Below, one piece after another: positions 1 to 6,799 of a stretch of 7,516 nt of DNA. This DNA is from an uncultured Eubacteriales bacterium (lineage in GTDB: Bacteria > Bacillota > Clostridia > Christensenellales > Borkfalkiaceae). The notes below the pieces were generated by a model. The model made no database searches. It was not told the DNA's origin and saw only the letters and a list, made by a program, of their open reading frames with translations. The stretch spans positions 1 through 7,516 of the forward strand of contig CACXDQ010000173.1 of NCBI GenBank assembly GCA_902766475.1. The letters run 5' to 3'. Every line of letters begins with the position of its first letter. The first letter of the stretch is position 1. The position numbers and the translations under genes are program-made.

Positions 1-1513
1 CGATCAGATAGACGTTACCGACAACTTAAGCTGGGGTGCGCTCGGCGCCGCACCGGACAACAACACAACTCTTAAAAACGTCGTTGTCGATTACTCGAAA
101 GTAACAGGAATTTCCGTTGAGATTATAGCAAACAGCGGAAAAGTATTCTACATCGGCGCAAGGAGCGTAAATACGGCTTCTTCAAACGTCTTTGCGATAG
201 TTAACCCCGACACTTACGGAAGCGGCTATTACGACGACAACAGCAGATTTACGGTAAAACCGTTCTACAATTACGAAACGTTCTTTGCAAACGACAAAGT
301 AACGGCTATGCTTGAAAGTTGGAATCCGTTCAACGGCAGAGTCGATATCGATCTCGACATCAATAACGACGGCACGATAAACGAAAACCACGTTGCGGCG
401 GTCAACCTTTCAAACGCTATAGCGGGCAGCGATTTGGGCGAGCTTAAATACGTCAAGTTAAACGATGAAAAGCTTGAAAACGTAACGCTCGACGGAACTA
501 CGCTTTCCATTCCTACGGCACAGCTCGGCTATGCTTACGGCTACAACGTTATGACCGTCGTTACCGCAAACGGCAGATACGACGTTCCCGTAACGCTCGT
601 AAGCAAAGTTATAAGGACGGTTACCGACTTCAACAATTACGGCAATATCGCCTATAAGTGCGAAGAAAACGAACTTCTTTGGGGCGGCTACTTCGTTCTC
701 GGCAACGATATTACATGGGCATCCGAAATCAATGACGTTCCCGTTTACCTCTCGATTTTCAGAGCCGTAAGACAGAGCGATACGCCCTCTTATGACCACG
801 TTCACAAGCTCTACACCGACGCATGGAACCCCCTCGGAGGTTTCTGCGGAACGTTCGACGGCAGAGGTCATAAAATTGACAAACTCGTAATGACGACTCA
901 CCCGAGCCTCGTTAAGATGACAGAGGGTGAAGGTGCGTTTATAACCATTCTCTACGGCGGTACGATAAAGAACGTAAGTTTCACTAACGCCGGCGTCGGT
1001 TTGGGCGCATTCCTCACCGCAAGAGCTGTAAATACATCGAGAGTAGAAAACGTCTACGTCGATATGGCGGCTGTCGATATTGGAAACAGAGGAGTCCCCA
1101 CAGGCAATAAAGATTGGATCAGCACCCAAACGGGCGTTTTGATCTCCCAAAGCACGAATGCGAGAGACTTGTACGTCAAAAACCTCATTGTTGATTTCAG
1201 AAAAGCTGCTGAAAAAACGATGAATGGCAGCACCACCGATAAATCGCTTGAAACGTATTTAGCGGCGAAGAATATGGCGTTGGTCGGTAGATTTATGGTC
1301 GAAAAGAGCATAAACGTATATGCTTTCGGCTTGATCGAAAACTATGAATTCGCTCTTCAGAGCCAGGACGGCAAGTCGGCTATTGCGCCTACGAGCGGCA
1401 GATACGGTTATTATGCTGGAACTGCTATCGCAGACGACGCAATCGTTCAAGCACGCTTATCTCGCCTCGATCCTATCTACTGGAATGTTACGAATGGCAT
1501 ACCTACCCTATAA
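1..1513 (+). CDS. Large secreted/surface repeat protein, GLUG-like beta-helix type, C-terminal part (5' end outside window)
   Basis: The frame is open from the first complete codon (position 2) to TAA at 1511-1513, giving 503 residues. A Met at 308 is internal: coding-like sequence continues upstream of it without a stop, and it has no ribosome binding site. The protein is rich in Asn, Asp, Gly, Thr and aromatic residues. Around residues 275-292 it has a WNPLG...F-GTFDGRGHKI stretch, the pattern of GLUG-type repeats in bacterial adhesins and large surface proteins, followed by GTIKNVSF near residue 320 and several short beta-strand-like rungs (KNVVVDY, VENVYVD, KNLIVDF). Two related modules are visible, about 368 residues apart, joined by a probable Ig-like linker (about residues 112-205). 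The C-terminus ends DPIYWNVTNGIPTL, a typical end of such a module, with no LPXTG motif, hydrophobic anchor or basic tail, so any cell-surface attachment must lie upstream or be indirect. Substrate or binding partner is unknown. A strong terminator follows 36 bases after the stop. Confidence 0.75.
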   Translation, partial: DQIDVTDNLSWGALGAAPDNNTTLKNVVVDYSKVTGISVEIIANSGKVFYIGARSVNTASSNVFAIVNPDTYGSGYYDDNSRFTVKPFYNYETFFANDKVTAMLESWNPFNGRVDIDLDINNDGTINENHVAAVNLSNAIAGSDLGELKYVKLNDEKLENVTLDGTTLSIPTAQLGYAYGYNVMTVVTANGRYDVPVTLVSKVIRTVTDFNNYGNIAYKCEENELLWGGYFVLGNDITWASEINDVPVYLSIFRAVRQSDTPSYDHVHKLYTDAWNPLGGFCGTFDGRGHKIDKLVMTTHPSLVKMTEGEGAFITILYGGTIKNVSFTNAGVGLGAFLTARAVNTSRVENVYVDMAAVDIGNRGVPTGNKDWISTQTGVLISQSTNARDLYVKNLIVDFRKAAEKTMNGSTTDKSLETYLAAKNMALVGRFMVEKSINVYAFGLIENYEFALQSQDGKSAIAPTSGRYGYYAGTAIADDAIVQARLSRLDPIYWNVTNGIPTL

Positions 1514-1549
1514 GGTAACAACGAGCTTAAATAGATTTTAAGCAGACAT

Positions 1550-1585
1550 AAAAGAGGAGTTCGCCTTTTGGTGAACTCCTCTTTT
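1550..1585 (+). terminator. Intrinsic terminator of the surface-protein gene, probably bidirectional
   Basis: A perfect 13-bp stem (1550-1562 with 1573-1585) is extended inward by a G-T, a C-G and a second C-G pair, closing on a TTTT loop. The outer stem starts with AAAA and ends with TTTT, so a U-tract follows the GC-rich part on both strands. It lies 36 bases after the stop at 1513 and faces the tex terminator, as expected at a convergent gene junction. Confidence 0.9.
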
Positions 1586-1604
1586 AATAAATATTTTAAC
1601 TAAT

Positions 1605-1638
1605 ATATAAAGCGGCGGCGAGCAAAAGCTCGCCGCCG
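1605..1638 (-). terminator. Intrinsic terminator of the tex operon
   Basis: Positions 1613-1623 pair perfectly with 1628-1638 in an 11-bp, nearly all G/C stem around an AAAA loop. On the minus strand the stem begins 12 bases after the tex stop codon and is followed by CTTTATATA, a short, imperfect U-tract. The very stable stem and its position support termination of the minus-strand transcript; the nearby AT-rich 3' arm of the convergent terminator could act as backup. Confidence 0.75.
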
Positions 1639-1650
1639 AAAACGTTTATT

Positions 1651-3816
1651 TTACTTCTTCTTCTCTTTGCGCATCGAAAGACCTATTCTGTTCTTCTTCA
1701 CGTCTACGCTTATTACCCTCACTTTGACGATCTGCCCGACTTTAAGCACGTCGGAGGGGTGTTTTATATAGTTGTCGGAAATTTCGGATATATGCACCAA
1801 TCCGTCCTGATGAACGCCTATGTCTATAAACGCCCCGAAATCTATTACGTTTCTCACCGTTCCGACAAGTTCCATGCCGACGACGAGGTCGTTTATATCC
1901 ATTATGTCGGAGCGAAGCTCGGTCTTGGGGATAGAATCTCTCACATCTCTGCCCGGCTTTAAAAGCTCGGTTACTATATCGTTCATCGTGGGAACGCCCA
2001 TTCCGCACTCTTTGGCCGCCTTAGCCTCGCCGTAAGCCTTTATCTTTTGAGGAAGCTCGGAAAGTTTTCTCTCTTCAACGTCCTTGTCGGTATAGCCGAA
2101 CAGTTTCAAAAGCTTTTCGGTTGCGGCGTAAGATTCGGGGTGAACGGCGGTGTTGTCGAGAATGTTTTTGCCGTCCCTTATCCTCAAAAAGCCTGCGCAC
2201 TGCTCGAACGCCTTAGCCCCGAGTTTAGGCACTTTCAAAAGCTCTTTTCTCGACGAGAATTTGCCGTTCTCTTCACGGTATAAAATAATATTGTTCGCAA
2301 TGCCGCTGTTTAGCCCGGCAACGTGGGATAATAGCGAAGGGCTTGCCGTATTGAGGTCCACTCCGACGCTGTTTACGCAATCTTCAAGCACACCGTCCAA
2401 AACTGCGTCGAGCCGAGCCGGAGGCATGTCGTGCTGATACTGCCCTACGCCTATCGCCTTTGGGTCTATCTTTATAAGCTCGGCAAGCGGATCTTGCAAT
2501 CTCCTCGCAATGGATATTGCCGAACGGAGCGTAAGATCGTACTGCGGAAATTCCTTTGCGGCGAGCGGCGAGCCGGAATACACCGAAGCGCCTGCCTCGT
2601 TTACCACGGCGTAAGTTACCTTGCCGTTATAGTCCTTTACAAGCTCGGAAACGAAGATCTCCGACTCTTTGGAAGCCGTTCCGTTGCCGATGGAAATTAC
2701 GTCTATCGAATATTTGTCGATAAGCCCTTTCAAGGCTTTTTTCGCCTCTTCGGTCTTGCTTTGCGGCGGAGTCGGGTAAACTACCGTCGTATCCAAAACT
2801 TTGCCCGTGCCGTCTACTACGGCTATTTTACAGCCCGTTCTGTACGCCGGGTCGAAGCCCATCGTTACCTTGTCCTTTACGGGCGGCTGCATCAAGAGGG
2901 GGCGAAGGTTTACGTCGAACATCTTTATCGCCTGTTCCTGTGCGTTTTCGGTGAGATAATTTCTCACTTCCCTCTCTATCGACGGGTGGATAAGGCGCTT
3001 ATAAGCGTCGGCAACCGCAGCCTTTACGCAAGGCGTGGTTATGCTACCCTCTTTCACGAAGCCCACTTCGCAAACCCTTACGGCAAAATCCTCGTCGATA
3101 TTTACCTTTACCTTTAAATAGCCCTCGTCCTCGCCTCTGTTTATGGCGAGTATTCTGTGCGATTTTATCTCTGCTACGCCTTCCTGATAATCGGCGTACA
3201 TCTCGTAAGTTTTTGCGCCGTCCTCTTCCTCTTTGGTGAGTTTAGAGGCTATCTCGCCGTTTTTGAGGTAAATTCTGCGGAGTTTCTTTCTCAATTCCGC
3301 ATCGTCCGACACTCTCTCCGCAATTATGTCCTCTGCGCCCGAAACAGCGTCTTTCGCCGTCATGACGCCGAGTTCTTCGTTTATGTACGGAGCGGCGAGT
3401 TCGTCGAGCGTGCCCTCCGTGATATTCTGCGCCTGCAAAACGTCGGCAAGCGGCTCTAAGCCCTTGGATATAGCTATCGTCGCCCTCGTCTTTTTCTTCT
3501 GCTTATACGGTCTGTAAATGTCCTCCACTTCCGTTATCGTCTCCGCTGCGGCAAGGGCTGCGGCTATCTCGTCGGTCATCTTGCCCTGCTCGGTTATAGA
3601 CGACGTAACCTCTTCCTTTCTCTTCTCGATATTGCGAAGGTATGTGAGCCTGTCGGCAAATTCACGAAGCACCTGATCGTCGATATGCCCCGTCATCTCC
3701 TTTCTGTACCTTGCGATGAACGGTATTGTGTTGCCCTCGTCGAGAAGGCTGACGATGTTCGCAACGTGGTCTTCTTTCAAATTGAATTCCTGAGTGATCC
3801 TCTTCAAAATGTCCAT
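1651..3816 (-). CDS. tex: Tex, S1-domain transcription accessory / RNA-binding protein
   Basis: This 721-residue protein is a full-length Tex family member and matches the family along its whole length. The N-terminal helical Tex region (about 1-200) contains the conserved IPFIARYRKE and VEDIYRPYKQKKKTRA stretches. A YqgF/RNase H-like fold follows (about 316-415: GFDPAYRTGCKIAVVDGTGKV, then ISIGNGTASKESE), then helix-hairpin-helix motifs (about 485-548: VDLNTASPSLLSHVAGLN, KVPKLGAKAFEQCAGFLRI), and an S1 RNA-binding domain (about 646-716: GTVRNVIDFGAFIDIG, GLVHISEIS). Tex is a cytoplasmic nucleic-acid-binding protein associated with transcription and ribosome or RNA metabolism; its exact biochemical role is not settled. 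The ATG shares one base with the TAA of the upstream alkylation-repair gene (TAATG), and GAGG lies 11 bases before it, so translation is probably coupled. It is the last gene of a three-gene operon. Confidence 0.97.
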   Translation of the reverse strand: MDILKRITQEFNLKEDHVANIVSLLDEGNTIPFIARYRKEMTGHIDDQVLREFADRLTYLRNIEKRKEEVTSSITEQGKMTDEIAAALAAAETITEVEDIYRPYKQKKKTRATIAISKGLEPLADVLQAQNITEGTLDELAAPYINEELGVMTAKDAVSGAEDIIAERVSDDAELRKKLRRIYLKNGEIASKLTKEEEDGAKTYEMYADYQEGVAEIKSHRILAINRGEDEGYLKVKVNIDEDFAVRVCEVGFVKEGSITTPCVKAAVADAYKRLIHPSIEREVRNYLTENAQEQAIKMFDVNLRPLLMQPPVKDKVTMGFDPAYRTGCKIAVVDGTGKVLDTTVVYPTPPQSKTEEAKKALKGLIDKYSIDVISIGNGTASKESEIFVSELVKDYNGKVTYAVVNEAGASVYSGSPLAAKEFPQYDLTLRSAISIARRLQDPLAELIKIDPKAIGVGQYQHDMPPARLDAVLDGVLEDCVNSVGVDLNTASPSLLSHVAGLNSGIANNIILYREENGKFSSRKELLKVPKLGAKAFEQCAGFLRIRDGKNILDNTAVHPESYAATEKLLKLFGYTDKDVEERKLSELPQKIKAYGEAKAAKECGMGVPTMNDIVTELLKPGRDVRDSIPKTELRSDIMDINDLVVGMELVGTVRNVIDFGAFIDIGVHQDGLVHISEISDNYIKHPSDVLKVGQIVKVRVISVDVKKNRIGLSMRKEKKK

Positions 3817-4511
3817 TACTTTCTTTTCCTCATATAACTTTTTAATAGTTGTTTGTCATCTTTGCTTACTCTGAAAGAGTCGTTTATCTTGGAGATCGCC
3901 TTGTTATGCGTGAACTCGCTCAACTTGTCGTTCTTTAAAAATTCGAGCGTGGTTTCCCTGAATTTGACGTAAGAAACGGAGATCAGCCATGCGATCGCCA
4001 TATCGTTATAATAGCCCTTTCCGTCGATCTTTTCCGTCAGCGAAAGAACTTCCCGAACATAGTTTTCGGTCAAGTAAAAGCTCATCAGCGCAACTATGTA
4101 AAACCTAAGATAAAACCCGTCGGATCTTAAAATATTTTCATCGATACACTTCTTGAAATCGAGTGCGTTTTCGGGCTTTTTAAGGCACTTTATCGACGGA
4201 ACGAACATATCTATATCCGCCCAGCTGTCGGCGTGGGCAAGATATGAATTATAATCTCTCTTAAAATCGCCGTAACTTTCAAAGCCTACTACAAGCCCGT
4301 ATATAAGGCTGTCCTCGAAATAGGCGAATTTGCACCCCGCCTTGTAGCCCTCGGCGTCATCTTTGACGACCTCTTTCGCTATCTTCTTTATTATGGGCGC
4401 TCTTACGCCTATCATGGGCTTTTCGCCGTTTACTATCTTTTTATTGAATTCTCTGTACTTTTCGTCTGCGTTTTGAAACAATTCGACTACAACGCTTTCA
4501 TATATGTTCAT
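3816..4511 (-). CDS. AlkD-like DNA alkylation repair protein (HEAT-like repeats)
   Basis: This 231-residue, almost wholly helical protein fits the DNA alkylation repair (AlkD/AlkC-like, COG4912-type) family at normal length. Family members excise positively charged alkylated purines such as N3-methyladenine and N7-methylguanine without the usual base flipping. Landmarks visible here are SWADIDMF, with Trp97 and Asp101 at the spacing of the AlkD Trp/Asp pair; LRFYIVALM with Arg136; AIAWLISVSYVKF with Trp175; and the C-terminal KAISKINDSFRVS signature. These correspond by motif position, not by computed alignment, to the B. cereus AlkD active-site Trp109, Asp113, Arg148 and Trp187. The ATG overlaps the end of the upstream glycosylase gene by 14 bases, and no clear Shine-Dalgarno sequence precedes it (GAAATTTTGAATT), so initiation probably depends on ribosomes finishing the upstream gene. 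Function is inferred from family; this subgroup may differ in substrate. Confidence 0.88.
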   Translation of the reverse strand: MNIYESVVVELFQNADEKYREFNKKIVNGEKPMIGVRAPIIKKIAKEVVKDDAEGYKAGCKFAYFEDSLIYGLVVGFESYGDFKRDYNSYLAHADSWADIDMFVPSIKCLKKPENALDFKKCIDENILRSDGFYLRFYIVALMSFYLTENYVREVLSLTEKIDGKGYYNDMAIAWLISVSYVKFRETTLEFLKNDKLSEFTHNKAISKINDSFRVSKDDKQLLKSYMRKRK

Positions 4512-4977
4512 AATTCAAAATTTCGTTAAACGCCGACGTCCACTTAGCCTTGTCAAACGTAGCGTTGGCGGGGCTTGTTGACGGTAAAGGGTAAGTTTTA
4601 ACGTTGAAATTATAGTTTTCTCTGTATAGCTCAAAGCTCTTTTTGCCGTTGAAAACTATCGCCCTGATCTTTGCCTTTGATAAGATATCGCCGAGATCCG
4701 CCACGCTCTCGTTTTTGATGTCGGCGTCCATAGAGCCTTTTACGTCGCACCTTACGACCATATCCCACAACGCTATTTTGTGCGATAAGAGGAAGAAAAT
4801 TTTGCTGTCTGTATCGTCGGCAAAATCTTCGCCGTATATCTCACGCAATACATTCCAGAATCTGTTTTGCTTATTTCCGTAATAAAACCCCGTTTCTCTC
4901 GACTTAACGCTCGGAAAACTGCCGAGAATGAGTATTTCCGAGTTTTCGTCGAACACGGGCTTAAATCCATCAAACAT
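4498..4977 (-). CDS. DNA-deoxyinosine (hypoxanthine/uracil) glycosylase, UDG superfamily family-6 type
   Basis: This 159-residue protein belongs to the uracil-DNA glycosylase fold. Motif 1 is ILILGSFPSVKSRE (about 15-28), then FYYGNKQNRFWNVL (31-44), KIALWDMVVRCDVKGSMD (about 67-84), the strand IRAIVFNGKKSFEL, and motif 2 PLPSTSPANA (near residue 135). GSFPS without the catalytic Asp/Asn of families 1-5, together with the QNRFW motif (Asn38) and STSPAN, matches the family-6 hypoxanthine-DNA glycosylases, in which the equivalent Asn has been implicated in catalysis. The expected reaction is removal of deaminated adenine (hypoxanthine) from DNA as the first step of base-excision repair. ATG at 4977 is the only in-frame start after a TGA six bases upstream. 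It lies only 13 bases after the U-tract of the tRNA-Trp terminator and has no recognisable ribosome binding site. It overlaps the alkylation-repair gene by 14 bases. Confidence 0.88.
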   Translation of the reverse strand: MFDGFKPVFDENSEILILGSFPSVKSRETGFYYGNKQNRFWNVLREIYGEDFADDTDSKIFFLLSHKIALWDMVVRCDVKGSMDADIKNESVADLGDILSKAKIRAIVFNGKKSFELYRENYNFNVKTYPLPSTSPANATFDKAKWTSAFNEILNYEHI

Positions 4978-4990
4978 ATTTCACATTTAC

Positions 4991-5018
4991 AAAAAGAGGT
5001 AGCCTTTTGGGCTACCTC
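4991..5018 (-). terminator. Intrinsic terminator of tRNA-Trp
   Basis: A perfect 9-bp stem (4996-5004 with 5010-5018, GAGGTAGCC and its complement) closes a 5-base loop and is followed on the minus strand by TTTTT. It starts six bases after the encoded CCA of the tRNA. It ends just before the glycosylase start codon, so incomplete termination here would feed the repair operon. Confidence 0.9.
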
Positions 5019-5024
5019 ATCTTT

Positions 5025-5099
5025 TGGCAGGGGAGACGCGATTCGAACACGCAACCTACGGTTTTGGAGACCGCTACTCTACCGTTGAGCCACTCCCCT
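5025..5099 (-). tRNA. tRNA-Trp (anticodon CCA), 3' CCA encoded
   Basis: On the minus strand the 75-nt sequence folds as a complete cloverleaf. The acceptor stem is AGGGGAG/CTCCCCT, the D arm GCTC-AACGGTA-GAGT, the anticodon arm GCGGT-CTCCAAA-ACCGT (anticodon CCA at 5065-5067), the variable loop AGGTT, and the T arm GCGTG-TTCGAAT-CGCGT. The discriminator is G, the usual base for bacterial tRNA-Trp, and the terminal CCA is encoded in the DNA (5025-5027). It has its own promoter about 16 bases upstream and its own terminator downstream, so it can form a single-gene transcript between two DNA repair modules. No duplication of its 3' end was seen elsewhere in the window, so there is no sign of use as an integration site. 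Confidence 0.98.
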
Positions 5100-5114
5100 A
5101 AAAGTCGTAAGCTA

Positions 5115-5143
5115 ATTTTACTATAAAAAACCGCTTTTGTCAA
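5115..5143 (-). promoter_or_regulatory. Sigma-A type promoter of tRNA-Trp
   Basis: On the minus strand TTGACA (5143-5138) is separated by exactly 17 bases from TAAAAT (5120-5115, five of six matches to TATAAT). The predicted start near 5108 leaves a leader of about 8 nt before the tRNA. The spacer and upstream flank are A/T-rich, which suits a strong stable-RNA promoter. Confidence 0.85.
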
Positions 5144-5174
5144 TTATTTTATAGTGTTTTTACAAAAATATTTT

Positions 5175-5489
5175 TTAAATGACCTCTATCGAAAAAATAT
5201 CGTCGAAAAAAATCTTTGTCATTATCACTTTCATATATCTCAACGTGAAATCGATCGACGAGATCATTCCCTCTATCACGTCGTAACCGTCGAGGTTATA
5301 ATATTCCACCCTCACGACGACGCCCTTTTTCAACCCTCTCGTTATCTCTCCGAGCGAAGAATTGTGATCGTCCGACAGCTCTCTGCGTGGCTCTTTCACT
5401 CTCTCTTTCTCGTCTATAAGACCTCTGTACCCTTCGAGGGCGTCGAATGGCAAAAACTGCCTCGCCCTGTCCGCCTTATCCTTCTTCAC
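5175..5489 (-). CDS. YolD-like protein, partner of the upstream Y-family polymerase
   Basis: This 104-residue protein matches the YolD-like family: N-terminal DRARQFLPFDALEGYRGLI (7-25), a charged middle with an L-x-D element (RRELSDD), then a beta-rich C-terminal half (VVVRVEYYNLDGYDVIEGMISSID and TKIFFDDIFSIEVI) resembling a small WYL-like barrel. YolD genes sit beside UvrX/YqjW polymerases in Bacillus and SP-beta phage, and the same pairing is seen here; the molecular role is poorly defined, with a regulatory or polymerase-manager role inferred. The start is GTG at 5489: the next in-frame upstream codons include no better start and reach TAG at 5510-5508. AGGAGG lies 11 bases before it, within the polymerase coding sequence, and the genes overlap by 14 bases. 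No hairpin terminator follows, so the transcript may run into tRNA-Trp. Confidence 0.85.
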   Translation of the reverse strand: MKKDKADRARQFLPFDALEGYRGLIDEKERVKEPRRELSDDHNSSLGEITRGLKKGVVVRVEYYNLDGYDVIEGMISSIDFTLRYMKVIMTKIFFDDIFSIEVI

Positions 5490-6741
5490 CGCCGTTATGA
5501 CCTCCTATAAGCTTATTTCTCTCTTTGCCCGTTGCGCCGCTTTCGTAGCTTATGCCCCGAAGTATGGCGTTTTTCCCGTACTTTCTCTTTATCTCCAAAA
5601 TGGCTTCCTGCGCCTTGTGTTCCTTTTTCTCGGCGGCGACGTCGGTAAAGAAATCTACCGTCGCATAGTTCTCGGAAACGACGTTATTTAGCCCTATGTT
5701 TATCCTTCTTATAAGCGTATCTTTTTTTACGCACGAAATATAATATTCCTCGAAATAGGCGAGCAATTTTTTATATGAATTGGTGTATTCGCCTATCGTT
5801 TTCGTGCCGCCGCTGCCCTTTTCGTCGTGTCCGGAATAGCCTATATAAAGCGAAATGCAGTTGGTTACAAGCCCCTTTTCTATAAGCTCCAAAACGAGAA
5901 GATCGACCATCTCTTTCATCACCGTCATCGCCTCGCCGTACTCGTAATCTCTGAAAAGAATTTGCCCGTTGGATATGGAATTGCTCTTCGAGCGGTAATT
6001 TCTTATGTCGGCTATCGTGCAAGGCTCTACGCCCCAAGCGTGGTCGATGAGATATTCCGCATTTACGCCGAACAGCTTATATAAAAACGCCTCGTCGGTA
6101 TGCGCAACGTCGTATAAGTCGAATATCCCGTACTTTGCAAGGCGTGCGGCTATGCCCTTGCCTATATTCCAAATATCCGTGATAGGTCTGTGATGCCATA
6201 CTTCCGCCTTGAATTTTTCCTCGTCGAGATAACCCATAAAATCTGGCGAATGTTTAGCCGTTATGTCGAGGGCGACTTTCGTCAGAAACATATTTGTGCC
6301 GATGCCGACAGTCGCCCGTATTCCGAGTTCTTCGTAAACTTTGTCTATAAGCGTCTTTGCGAGCTGTTTAGCCGTCATTCCGTACAGTTTCATATACTGC
6401 GTTACGTCTATAAAACACTCGTCTATGGAATAGACGTGTATGTCCTCTTCGCTGACGTAACGAAGGTATATCTTATATATCTTTACGGAATATTCCATAT
6501 ACAGCCGCATGCGTGGTTTTGCTATGATATAATCTACGCCTTTGGGAATGTCGCCGAGCCTGCATCTGTTCTTTATGCCGAGCGCCTTCATCGCCGGCGT
6601 TATGGCGAGGCATATTGCGTTATGTCCCCTGTCCTTGTCCGCCACGACGAGATTTGTCGTCATCGGATCGAGCCCACGCTCAACCGATTCGACCGAGGCA
6701 TAGAAAGATTTTAAATCGATACAGACGTACATTCTACCCAT
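5476..6741 (-). CDS. Y-family translesion DNA polymerase, UvrX/YqjW-like (ImpB/MucB/SamB family)
   Basis: This is a 421-residue, full-length Y-family polymerase. Palm carboxylates are Asp9 in VCIDLKSFYASVE and Asp107-Glu108 in YSIDECFIDVT; Tyr14 occupies the steric-gate position. VGIGTNMFLTKVALDITAK (145-163) and the helix-hairpin-helix IWNIGKGIAARLAKYGI (190-206) follow, then the little-finger region (about 250-355). The C-terminus has the UvrX/UmuC-type ending AILEIKRKYGKNAILRG...GATGKERNKLIGGH. The TVDFFTD stretch (361-367) stands where a beta-clamp motif is usual but matches it only loosely. It should copy past damaged template bases with low fidelity, probably as part of the SOS response, given the operator candidate upstream and the YolD gene downstream. 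ATG at 6741 is preceded by a weak AGAG; Met4 (6732) is an alternative start. Confidence 0.94.
   Translation of the reverse strand: MGRMYVCIDLKSFYASVESVERGLDPMTTNLVVADKDRGHNAICLAITPAMKALGIKNRCRLGDIPKGVDYIIAKPRMRLYMEYSVKIYKIYLRYVSEEDIHVYSIDECFIDVTQYMKLYGMTAKQLAKTLIDKVYEELGIRATVGIGTNMFLTKVALDITAKHSPDFMGYLDEEKFKAEVWHHRPITDIWNIGKGIAARLAKYGIFDLYDVAHTDEAFLYKLFGVNAEYLIDHAWGVEPCTIADIRNYRSKSNSISNGQILFRDYEYGEAMTVMKEMVDLLVLELIEKGLVTNCISLYIGYSGHDEKGSGGTKTIGEYTNSYKKLLAYFEEYYISCVKKDTLIRRINIGLNNVVSENYATVDFFTDVAAEKKEHKAQEAILEIKRKYGKNAILRGISYESGATGKERNKLIGGHNGGEEG
5501..5506 (-). promoter_or_regulatory. Shine-Dalgarno of the YolD-like gene inside the polymerase gene
   Basis: AGGAGG on the minus strand is a full consensus ribosome binding site, 11 bases before GTG at 5489. 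It is formed by the ATA-GGA-GGT-CAT codons of the conserved IGGH motif near the polymerase C-terminus. It settles the YolD start, since no other good start codon lies within reach. Confidence 0.75.
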
Positions 6742-6747
6742 AACTCT

Positions 6748-6799
6748 ATTTTAACATATATTTGACAAAAATGCAAACGTATGTTTGCATTTTTGTCAA
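6748..6799 (-). promoter_or_regulatory. Probable promoter region of the polymerase-YolD operon
   Basis: Two readings are possible on the minus strand. In the first, TTGACA (6799-6794) in one palindrome arm is followed after 17 bases by a poor -10, TTGCAT (6776-6771), which would give a leader of about 20 nt and place the candidate LexA site between the two boxes. In the second, TTTGCA (6777-6772) is followed after 18 bases by an extended -10, TGTTAAAAT (TAAAAT at 6753-6748), which would start transcription almost at the ATG, favouring a leaderless transcript or initiation at Met4. The sequence alone does not decide between them. Confidence 0.45.

Noticed and set aside
308..310. ATG at 308 as the start of the surface protein
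   Set aside because: The frame is open and coding-like back to position 2, no ribosome binding site precedes it, and the upstream part matches the downstream module.
458..1150. Minus-strand open frame of 230 codons opposite the surface protein
   Set aside because: It is antisense to a protein with clear repeat architecture and shows no domain pattern of its own.
2431..3117. Plus-strand open frame of 228 codons opposite tex, and the similar open frame at 6190-6714 opposite the polymerase
   Set aside because: Both lie wholly antisense to well-recognised conserved genes, have compositions expected of a complementary-strand shadow, and show no family resemblance or ribosome binding site.
5025..5099. 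tRNA-Trp as an integration site for a mobile element
   Set aside because: No integrase gene and no second copy of the tRNA 3' end were seen; the neighbours are ordinary repair genes.
5157..5176. A/T-rich inverted stretch after YolD as its terminator
   Set aside because: AAAAATATTTTT forms only a weak A-T stem with no G/C pairs, so an intrinsic terminator cannot be supported.
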